Source: Phaeodactylum tricornutum CCAP 1055/1
Lineage: Eukaryota > Bacillariophyta > Bacillariophyceae > Surirellales > Neidiaceae
Direction of reading: 5' to 3'
Assembly: GCF_000150955.2 (NCBI RefSeq)
Contig: NC_011672.1
Location: 558,001-622,000, forward strand
DNA: 64,000 bases
Of the stretch, positions 1-12,000 are shown piece by piece (position 1 is the first letter of the stretch; every line of letters starts with the position of its first letter). A program made the position numbers and the translations under genes. The notes beneath the pieces are model-generated. The model ran no database searches, was not told the DNA's origin, and saw nothing but the letters and a program-made list of their open reading frames with translations.

Positions 1-3000
1 ACAAGACCTTGTCAGTTGAGCAGAAAGCGGCAGAAATCCAGGAGTCCCTCAACTGGTGGACCAAGAATGCCGCTCGCCATAGCCTCAACCTCGCCGAGGT
101 CAACGAGTCGGTCGAAAAGATGAAGAAGGTCAATCATCTATTCGACTGGTGGCAGCACAGGGATATTCCATTGGAGGACTATTTTGATCCGTTTTCTGAT
201 CCACGAGCCGCTGAGAAGCTAGCAAAGGAAATGGAAGCTGCGCTTCAAAAGTACATGAAGTCTGGGGATATAGTATTTTCCTTGGACGATTTGAGCCTGG
301 TTGATCCCTTCATCAAAGTGAAGCATGCGCTAATTAGCATCTTGTCGAAGGAAAGCTCCCCGGAATCCCTCAAGCTCGATCTCGACGACGTCGTCACTTG
401 GTACAAAAGACATGGCTCGTCATTCGATCCTTCCAATGCTTCTCCTGACGATGTTGCCATGTTCAAAAAAGTACAGCAACTGTTTTCAGTCTGGGGAACC
501 TCGGACCTGCCGAACGTCACCGAAGCAGAAAGGGCAGCCAGAGAAATGCTAGACGCGGCCGATTTTTGGTTACGTAATCGAGATGTAGCCGAAGAATCTT
601 TAGAGTCATTCGAACTTGAAAAGCTCCGAAAAATAAAGCATATTTCGCTTGACCTTCATGCCCTCGCTCTAACTGGCAAACAGACGAAGATCGCCGCGAA
701 AAAGCTTCAAGAAGTCATAGGATGGTGGCGCTTGAAAGGTGGAAAGTACGATCCGCAAACGAGCACCCCTGAAGACGTCGCTCGGTTTGAAAAGTTGCAA
801 ACCATCATGACCGACTGGAAGCTGAATCCTTCTTTGGTTGCGGAGAAGACAGCAAGTGAGATGGCAGAGGCGTTGAGTTGGTGGACCCGAAACAATCACG
901 GAATGGATCCTGAGAAATACGAAAAGGGAGACCTGCCGATGTTCTTGAAAGTACAGCAGGCGATGCAGGTATGGCAAACTAAGGGCGTTTGCAGTCTTTT
1001 AGAGGACCAAGCTGCTTTGGATGCCAAGGAGATTGAAGCAGATCTAAGGCACTGGGAGACTATCAAAGACTCGGATACTGCATCGTTCAAAACGCTGGAT
1101 CAGTTGGTGTTTAATCGTCTGAAGAAAGTATTTTACAAGTTTCATAATAAGAAAGAATACCCCGAAGATTTCATTTGCTTCATGCGCAATCCAAAAGCCA
1201 TTGTTGAGGTCCGGGACACGCTCCAGGAATGGAAGCTACTCGGTGGCAGAGTGAATATGTTAGACATGCCATCGATCACAATCCCGAAAATGAAGAGGTC
1301 TATGTCAAATTTCCTTGACGCTTTGATAGATTGGCGACGTTCAAAAGCCTTCCAAAATCTTTCTGTCGAAGAGGCCGAACGGCTAGCGAAGGAAATGCTA
1401 GGGTCCCTAAACTGGTGGACAACAAAGGGCGGGAAGAAATTCGATCAAAGGCAGGCTCTGCAAGACATGGAACCTGATATGCTCTTTGTCCGAAACGTTC
1501 AGCAGACGATGGCAGAGCTCGTTGATCCCAGGGCCCACTCCGATAGAGACAACCTCGATCTCAGCTACCTTTCCATCGATCTTTCTTCCTCCAAGACCAT
1601 GAACCTCATTGAGACCCTGGAGAAGCAGGTCGGGTGGTTCCGTGCGCACGGAAATAATATCAGTTCCCATACAATTGACGAAGAGTTGAAGTATCAGGAT
1701 GCGAAGAGGTTGGCACAGTGGTGGGCGAAGTATGGTAAACCGCTGGACTCGAAAAGAGCGACAGACGCTTCCGCGGTGATTTTGCGAATTCTCGAAAACA
1801 GATTTGACGAAGATTCTCCAAAGGCAATCAACGCATTTGAAAGACTCTCTCACATGTGGTCCCCTGGTCGAAAGCTAGGTTGTTCACACGACAATGCAAT
1901 TGCAAAGGACATACACGATTCTCTGACCTGGTGGCGTGCGAAGGCTTACATCATCGATACGACCAACCTGACGGCTCCCGATACAGCAAAGATCGAAAAT
2001 CTAAAGCAGCTGGTTCAATGGATAGAACAGAACGGAGCTGGCAATACCCATGATAACGTCGACAACGCGCTAAATTGGCTGCGAGGGCCGAACTCTGATG
2101 ATCTGACCATTGATTTGTACAGCAATATGAATGATATTCTTGACTGGTTTCAGAATGACAAAAAGCCAGGGTCGAATTTCCCTTCGGATGACAATGGAAA
2201 GATGAAGAAAGTGCAGGAAAACGTATCCTGGTGGGAACGAAATCCCAACAAGCAAAGCGACCCCCCTTTGGGCGATCTAGGTGCACTCTACGCTCGATAT
2301 CAGACACTCCGACCTTTAATCGAATGGTGGGATACTAGGGGTAAAGACTTTGCAGTTCGAAACGGACAAATGGTTGTAGATGAGGTGGATGACATCGATT
2401 TCCAGCTGAAACAGACTCTCCACTGGCTTGAAAAGCACGTAGAAGAAAAATCTGTTCCACATCACAGTGGAAATGATATTGACCTTTTGGGGAATACTTT
2501 AAGCTGGCTCCGTGGCGAAGATTCCGGTTCAAGCGTACTCGGTGAGCCAACGGGGGTCAAGAAATCGAAGAAACCGTCCTTTCTCGGGCTTCCGAGAAGT
2601 AGTCTGACGCCGGAAGAAAGGCGTGCTGCGGAGATGGAAGAAGCTCTGAGCTGGTTGAGAACCAACGATCTGAGCTATGACCACCCCGGCATGGACGATG
2701 CTTCGCTTGCAACTATCCGCACCATCAACTCAATTGTTCCCGGTGCATCGATGAAAGACCCAATAGAGGTCGTGAACACGATGGAGAATGCCCTAGACTG
2801 GCTTCGCAATAATGACACGAATAAAGATTGGAGCTTGGATGATCTCTCTGTGGCGTCATCGAGAATAGTCAGAGGCAATGAGGCAGTTGGCCCCCCTACG
2901 ACCCTAGAAGAGGAGCGAGCTCGAGATATGGAAAGTGCTCTTAATTGGCTTCGAAACAATGACGCAACTCAGGGATACGACGCTCCCTCCTTCGGCTCGT

Positions 3001-6000
3001 TTCGAACTATTGGTGATAGTAGCCGTGGTCTCGGAGCAATTCCAGAGAACAGTAACGCAAGAAACATGGAGAACGCACTAGATTGGCTGCGAGCGAACGA
3101 TGCAGGAATTAATTTCGGTGACGATGATCTTTCGTCGTTCAATCCAGATAAAGTCGGACAGAAGGGGATGTCAGCAACTGCCGAGCAGCAGCGAGCTAGC
3201 GATATGGCAGGGGCTTTGGAGTGGTTGAGATCGAGCGTTCCTTCTGGAAGCTCTGTGGCAGATCTGTCGGCGAACTCTTATGGTACGGGTCCTTCAAGCG
3301 ACCAACTGTACAGCGGTGGTGACATTGGAAATGCTCTGAATTGGTTGCGTTCTGAAATTCCGAGCCTAGGGTTTGTTGACGATTTGTCTGTCGTATCTGG
3401 AAGAAACCCCTCACAAGGGCCATTATCAGAGTACGAAAAACGCGCGAAGTCCATGACAGATGCATTGAGTTGGCTTCGAAATGGCGAAGACGAAATTGGA
3501 CTACAAGACCCTTTGTCTATCTCTTTCTCGGATATGCAAAACCGAGGGCTTGACCAGGATCGAAGCAAGCCGTTGGGAATGACCGACGCAATGGACTGGC
3601 TGCGTAGCAATGTAGCAGGCTTTGCTACAGACGGGCTGTCGGATTTATCCAAAAATAATCTGGATGGCGCTCCACTTACAGTAGAGCAGCAACGCTCAAG
3701 GGCCATGGACGATGCCCTCAATTGGTTGAGACAGAACAACCCAGACGACCTCGATGAAACAGAGCCAATAGGATCATCGAAGGACAGAAAGATGCCGACG
3801 ATCGAAGAACAGAAAGCACAAATCCGAGCGAAGCAGTTAAATAGTGCTCTCCTATGGCTTCGAAACAACAACCCGAATGTTAATGATGTAGACGACGAAA
3901 CACTCGACGCCTTCAGAAGTCTTGCTGGGCTTCCTCTACCTGGTATAGAGCTCACGCCTGATCAAAAGAGAAAGGCAATGGAAGACTGTCTGACATGGCT
4001 TCGAACCAATAAGCCAAGTTTGGAAAATATCGATGATGACACTATCGAATCTTTTGCTCGGCTCACTGGATTGCACCTGCCTAGTGATTACACGTCGCCC
4101 GAAGAGAAGGCTCGACTGCTGGAGACTTCGTTGGAGTGGCTTAGAAACAACAATTTAAAAACTCAGGAGGTCGATGATCCAACTGTGTTGTCGCTAGCCG
4201 GCGTGGTTGGCATCGAATTACCTCGGGGGAAGTTGACTGCTTCCCAGAAGAAAGAGACAATGGACAATGTATTGAACTGGCTTCGGAACAACAAACTAGA
4301 TCCAGCAGATGTCAACACAGAAACACTTCAAAGATTAGTGTATCTGACAGGAGTTACCATGCCAAAGCCTCCTATGTCAACAAAAACGAAGAAAGCAATC
4401 GTCGATAATACTCTGAATTGGGTTCGTCGGAACCGTCCCGACTTAGGGTCGGTGGATGATGCCACGATCTCGGCTTTCAGTAGGCTAGCAGGAATACCTC
4501 TCCTTGAACATCGACCGTCCACACAAGATAAGATTCAAGTCGTTGAGAATTTTTGTAATTGGCTTCGTAACACTGAGGTGGACGCATGTAATGTTGATGA
4601 GCCGAGTCTTTTTGCTCTGACGAAGCTGGCGGGTATCCCGATGCCGAGGGGTCGCCTTCCCTCCAAGGAAAAGGAACGGCTTATTGTAGAGGCCTTGGAA
4701 TGGTTGCGAAAGAATAGCCCCGATAGTGGCACTTTTGATTACTCGTGTCTCGCAGCTTTCGAAGCTATCCCTGGGATTCCTATACCACGTGGTCTTTTGG
4801 GCGTGGAGGATAGGCAGCAGACAATTGACGATGCTGTCTCTTGGCTCAGGGACAACGAACCGACCGTTGATGCCCTTGATTTTTCCTCGATTGCTTCGCT
4901 TCGGACTCTAGCAGGTCTACCGATAACGAGAGGACGTCTCGACATAGAAGAGAGATCCAGGGCAATGGAGGATGCCATCAAATGGCTTCGCAGCAATGAC
5001 CCAAGGATCGAGGACGTTGAAATTACGACACTTGCCGCTTTTGCAAATTTGGCGGGGATACCAATCCTCGGAATGCCTCTGTCTATGGAAGAAAAGAGGG
5101 AGGTCTTTACGGATCTTTTGAATTGGATACGCAAAAACGACCCTGACTTACGTGACGTCGACGAGAGTACTGTCAACGCATTTGTCAATCTCGCCGGGCT
5201 ACCGTTGCCACAAGGAAGGATTCCTGCGGAAGATAAGAAGAAGCTCATGGTCGGCCCAGTCAACTGGCTGCGAAGAAATAGGCCGCAAGCAGAGAATGTT
5301 GATGGTCCCACAGTCCAGGCCCTTCGCAATCTTACTGCGCTGTCTCCCCCAATAACTACAGCGTTTGAGAAGGAGAATACTCTGGAGCAAATCTTGAATT
5401 GGATCAGGAAAACTAGTCCAAAAATCGATGGGAAAAAGCTCAATGATCCTTCAGTTTTGGCGATCGCCAATTTGGCAGGTCTTCACCCTCCAAACTCCCG
5501 ACTAACTCCTACAGTGAAGAACAATGCCGTCGACCAAGCATTAGAGTGGCTTCGAAACAATGATCCTGACCCGGAAAACGTTGACTTCCCAATGATAGCT
5601 GCACTAGCAAATCTCTCTGGGGCTCCCATGCCAAAAGGAACACGCAGTGTGGGGGACAAAGCGAAACCGATGGAGGAAGCTCTGCAGTGGCTGCGTGAGA
5701 ATACACCATCACTTGATGACATTGATGAACCCATCTTTCAAGCGTTTGTGAATCTTCCAGGTGTCCCACCACCGTCTCGGAACTTGTCGTCTGAGGAGAA
5801 AAAGAGCATCATGGAAGAAGCAATTGACTGGGTTCGAGCGCACGATGTTGCGCCTGAATCTATCAATCAGGCCACGTTACGATCCTTTGCCAACGTTACT
5901 GGACGTCCCTTGCCCAAAGGTTTACTCACTCCAATCAAGAAACAAAAAGCCATGGAGCATTTTCAACACTGGCTTCGGAACAACGACAAGGACTGGAGTG

Positions 6001-9000
6001 TGGTTGATGACCTTGATGTCAGGGTATTCGCAAAAGTTGCTGGCATTCCTATGCCCCGTGGCGAAAATAGTGACGTTGTGGACGAGGCTATGACTTGGCT
6101 CCGCAGCAATGAGCCTAGACTAGAAGATCTTGACGATCCAACAGTTTTAGCGCTGAGCAATCTTTCGGACCTCCCACTTCCTCAAGGAAAACTTTCAGCG
6201 ACGGATAAGAAAAAGGCATTAGAGGACGCAATCGAGTGGCTTCGAAACAACGATCCGAAACAGCCGAGACTCGTCGATGGACCTACCTTGAAGGCATTGG
6301 CTTCGCTCGCTGGGATCCCCGTCCGCGGAAGCTTTCTTTCACCTGGTCGTAGAGAAGAAATTATTGAAAACTCAATAACTTGGCTTCGCGAAAACGAGCC
6401 GCAGGTAGACAGTCTCGACACACCCTCGATGAAAGCATTGTGCAATTTGGCAAATGTCAATTTGCCTCACGGCCGGATATCCACCGAGGATAAAAAGCAG
6501 GTGCTGGAGGACGCCACGACATGGTTTCGCAGCAATGTCCCTCGGGAGAGCGATATTGATGCATCGCCTCTTCGGGCCTTAGCACGGCTCGCAGGAATTC
6601 CTATGCCACATGGGAGAATCCCGTTCCATGAAAAGGTGAACACTTTGGAAATAGCCGTGAATTGGATTCGGAAGAATGACCCTCGTCTTGACAATGTTGA
6701 AGACCCAGATATTAGAGCCTTAGCAAATCTAATAGGAGTGCCAATTCCTTTCTCGAAGCTTTACCGAGCGGAAGAGAAGGCTGCCCTGGATCAGGTGGTG
6801 AGCTGGCTTCGGAAAAACGATTTAAAGGAACCGGTGTATGACGTAGATGAGCCAACGTTTACAGCACTGACAAACCTTGCCAGTGTGGTTCCCAGGGCGA
6901 TACTCCCACCGACGGCAAAAAACCATGCGATAAATGACAGCCTAGAATGGCTTAGAAACAACGATCCTAAGGCCCGCGACGTGGACCATCCAACCCTTCG
7001 AGCGCTCGCAAATCTAGCCGGTGTCCCGGTTCCTCAAAGTCGGCCTTCGTCACACCGCACACAACTAATTCTGGATGACATTGTGGCATGGCTGCGCAAT
7101 AATTCGCCAAACCCCGAAGATGTCGATGACCCAACCTTGGTGGCCCTTCTGAGTATTGGAAATATTCCAGTTCCTCGGGAAGCGATGGCCCTGGTCGACA
7201 AGACGGCAGCCATGGACAAATGTGTAGATTGGCTTCGCAACAACAAGGTCAATCCCTCAGATGTGGACGATCCGACAGTCAACGCTCTTTGTAGTTTGGC
7301 AGGGACTCCAATTTCTCGAGGCATTTTGTCGGAATCACACAAAAAGAAAGCGCTTGACGAATCCTTGAGGTGGCTCAGACACAACGACACGGATCTAGAG
7401 GTCTTGGACGACCCCACCATTCAAGCTTTGGCAAATGTTGCTGGAATACCTGTTGCGATTTACAAACCAGAGGATATCTTGAGAGACGCGTTGACATGGC
7501 TTAGAAATAACGAGCTCGATGGAGGCAGTGTCGATGACCCTACTCTTGCCGCGCTTAGCAACCTGACCGGGATTTCTCTGCCGAAAGGCGAGCTGTCGAA
7601 TACTAAGAAGGTAGAAGTTGTGGAGGAAGCAATGGACTGGCTTCGCAATAACGAGCCTGAGGCTGACACCGTGGACACTCCCACCATACAAGCCCTTGCA
7701 AATATTGCAGGTATTCCGACGCCGCGACTACGGATATCTCCGGAACAGAAGAGTGAAGCAATGCGTGATATCATGGACTGGCTTCGAAACAGCAATCCAA
7801 AAGTAGAAGACGTTGATGATTCTACTGTTGACTCACTGGCTAATCTTGCAGGGCTGCCGATGCCTAATTCAAACAATGCAACAAGCAAAGAGCTCGAAAA
7901 CGCACTCGACTGGCTCAGGAGTAACGATCCGAGGCCGCAGAATATTGACGATCCCACTTTGGCATCATTCACCGCGATCGCTGGAGTCCCAATGCCCAAA
8001 GCGGCTTTTACCCTCGAAGAGAAAGCAAAAGCTATCGAAGACACAGTAGCCTGGCTTCGATCCAACACTGTGAAACCTGAAGATCTCGACGAGCCAACCA
8101 CGGTCGCCCTTATGAACGTTACCGGAACTTCACCGCGATCGTTCACACCAGCACAAAAGGAGGCGATCGTCGAGCAGGCCCTCACCTGGATTCGAAACAA
8201 CACCCCCCGCCCTGAAGACTTGGAGGATCCGACCATCCAAGCACTGTCGAACATTGCTGGAATACCATCGCCTACAACAAAGATGAGCTCACCTGAGAAA
8301 GCGAGAATGCTCGCTGAGTCCACGGTTTGGCTTCGATCAAACAGCCCTATAGTAGAGAATATTAAAGACCCTGCACTCGCCGTATTTGCGAAATTACCGG
8401 GCGTAAATGTTCCTCGACGTCCTCTGTCTCTTGAACAGAGGACAAAAGCAATGAATGAAGTTCTGGATTGGCTACGTAACAACTCCCCGAATCCGGCCGA
8501 CATGGACGAACCTACCGTCTCGGCGCTTGCTAATATTCCAGGACTTCCCCAAACTCGTGGGGTTGTGTCGCCTGAGCAGACTAAGTCCATTGTCGACGGA
8601 GCTGTTGATTGGCTTCGTAACCGAGGCCCGAAAATGGAGGAGCTAGACGAGCCAACGATATCTGCCTTTCGTACTTTATCGGGTCTTCCCATGCCCGTTC
8701 ATCTTCTTCCTGACGAGAAAATTAAACTGGTAGAAGACGCAGTGAACTGGCTACGAAACAAGGAGCTACCAATCGATCAGACTGATGATCCTACCATACA
8801 GGCGTTTGCGAACATTGCAGGGCTACCTGCTCCCACGAGACGCTTGCTTCCGGACGATAAAAAAGGTGCCTTGCAAGACGCAGTTGATTGGCTTCGGAAC
8901 AATAAAGTGAGTCCTCTCGAGCTCGACGATCCGTCAATTGCAGCGCTTGCCAGTCTTGCTGGCATTCCGGTTGCGCAAGAAAAGATGTCACCCGTTGAGA

Positions 9001-12000
9001 AAGGACGGATTGTGGAGGAATCGTTGGATTGGTTGCGAAACAACGGAGCACAACCGAAAGCCGTGGAGGACCCCGATTTGGTCATACTTGCTAATCTTGC
9101 CGGAGTTCCACTACCTCTCACCCGTCCACCACCCCAAGAAAGAGCGAAGGCTCTGGAGAAGTCGATGGACTGGCTTCGAAAAAATGATCCTCCTCTTGTG
9201 ACTCTTGACGGACCAACGTTGACACTTTTGTCAAATCTGTCCGGAATTCACATACCACAAAGTACAATGGATCCGGATGAAAAAGCGGTAGTACTAGAAA
9301 AGTCGCTCGATTGGCTGCGCCACAAAAATCCACGCCCGACTGATATCGACGAACCTACTTTAAATGCATTGTCACGGTTGGCTGGGGTACCTTTGCCCCG
9401 TGCAGAATTTCCTAAGCACCCAAAAGAAGATCAGCCCGAAAATTCTATAGACTGGCTTCGTCAAAAGCAGCGAAAGCCAAGCTTTGGTGAGCCGGTTCCG
9501 TCAAGCTTGGAAAACGTGCCAGGAAGCCCCCTGATTGTATTGCCGAACGAAGAAGATCAATTATTGGATAGGGCCTTGGACTGGCTCCGAAACAACGACC
9601 CTCCGCTCATTGACATCGACGAGCCAACTCTCGAAGCTTTCACAACCCTCACTGGAGTTCCGATGCCATGCGCTGAATTGTCGCCCGAAGACAAGGCCTC
9701 ATTACTCAACGATGCCCTTGACTGGCTTCGTAACAATGATCTCAAACCCAGCGATATCGATGAGCCTACACTTCAAGCCTTTACTAATCTTGCTGGCGTT
9801 CCAACTGATCAAAGGCCATTGCAGCCTGATCAAAAAGCCAAACTTGTTGAGGAAGCAATTGACTGGCTCCGAAAGAACAATCCGCAACCAAATGATATCG
9901 ACAAACAAACTCTGCTCGCCTTCGCAAATCTGGCCGGGCTTCCTCCCCCCACGCCAAAATTATCTCCGAAAGAGAAGGCAGCTGCGATGGAAGAAGCTAT
10001 CAATTGGCTTAGAAAAAATGAACCCATTCGGATCGTCGACGAACCAACGAGTTTCAAGCCAAAAAACATTGATGGAATCCCGGTGCTACCTGGAGATACT
10101 ATTAGAAATACCGATACTGTAATCGACTGGCTTCGCAACCACGGGGCTACAATTCCTGAAGAATACCTTTCTTCTCCACAGTACGTGAATCTACCAAAAG
10201 CGGTCATGCCAAGACGCTCTGAATTTCCAGAAGAGAAAGTAAAGGCGATGGAAGAAGCCCTAGACTGGCTCCGAGACAAGGATCCTCAAACGCCACACAA
10301 GGAACCAGACATTCTGACATTGAATAATTTCCCTAATATTCCGCCCGATGCATCCCCCGAGTTCCAGACTCAAGCGATCGAAGATGCGCTGAATTGGCTC
10401 AGGAACAAGGCTCCCATTCATCCTGATGATTCAATTGGTAACATTCCATATGACAGAGTCCCCCACACCGGCCTCTCTCGTTTTCCTTACGGGTTGGACA
10501 CCCCTAGCGAGGATCACCCATCCCTCGATTGGAACAGAAATCGCTCTGTACCAGGGGTTCAAGGTCCCAGCCCGTACGGACTAGATGACGGACCCGAAGG
10601 GCCACCATCCATGCAACGCGCAATTGGGCCGGATGCTCGTCCAGACGAATCCCCGGGCTGGGACTGGGCTCGAAATCGACCGGCAGCAGGGCACGAGGGG
10701 CCTAATCCATACAACCTGGACAATGGACCGAACGGCCCAACATCAGTTCCTCGATCTGCCATATCAGGAGACTTTCCAGAAAATCATCCTGGATGGGACT
10801 GGGCTCGCAACCGTCCTATACCAGGAGGCGAAGGCCCCACTCCATATGAGCTCGGTGACAGTCCCCATGGGCCAACATCGATGCCAAGGGGACCCGATGG
10901 AAGCGACCTTCCAGAAGATCATCCGGGCTGGGACTGGGCTAGGAACCGCTTCCCTCCCGGTGTAAAAGGTCCCAATCCATACGAACTGGGAAACGGACCA
11001 AACGGGCCAACATCCATGCCACGAGGTATCCAGGAAGGCAATAATCCCGATGGGCATCCTGGTTGGGACTGGAATCGCAACAATCCAGTTCCAGGAGTCC
11101 AAGGTCCTGGTCCTTATGATTTTTCAGGTCCTTTTGAAGGTCCACTTGGTCTGGCCCCAAGACCACCGCCTGAAAGTCCCGTGGCTTATCCGGAAGTCGA
11201 CTGGAATAGAAATGGACCCCCACGAGGGATCGATGGCCCTGCTGGAATATCTTTCTCGATACCGCCCGAAGGCCCAACATCAATGCCCCGCTATCCGACG
11301 GAGACTCCTGCGGACTACCCAGCCGTAGATTGGAACAGAAACAAGCCCATCCCGGGGAATGCGATAGAACCGTACGAAAATCCCGATGTTGGCGATCAAT
11401 CGGCTCCATGGGCGACGGAACCTGACGAAGAAACTGAAGACGGCCAAGGGCCTAGACCGATGGCTGTCCCCGAAGACCTATACAGCGAGCCCGAGACCGA
11501 AGAATCGAAACAGGAGCCGAAGGGCACCGTCTTTCCGGTATGGCTCTGTTTGACTCTCGCCGTCCTTGCATCAGTAGTTGGTGCCAATTCAGTGTCGGGT
11601 CCTGCCACTGCAACCGGTGCTCCACCTAATTTGCTGTTCGATCCAACAGCTCCTCTTGGTGGCACCCCACCAGTTCTACCGAATCTCCCTGTCGTACCAG
11701 CTGTACCATGTCCTCAAGATGCTGCCTGCGAATTTATAATGGGATCTGTCGATCGTTTCCTCCCTCCCCAGACTCGTGCTCTTATTAATGTACCCGGCAC
11801 CTGCCAGAATTGGTCTCGAGAATGGCTTCGAACTGGGAAGGATATTATGGAGTTTCAAGTCGAGCGTATTCGACAGCGTTTTGCGATGGCACTAATGTAT
11901 TGTGAGTTCAACGGAGACAATTGGCTTGAGAGTGAGCTCTGGGTCTCAGATCTACATGAATGCGATTGGTACACGATGATTGGTGTCGACCCTTGTGGTC

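Noticed and set aside
9-11. TTG at base 9 as the start codon of the giant gene
   Set aside because: The frame is open to the window edge and the residues before it fit the repeat pattern, so the gene starts outside the window.
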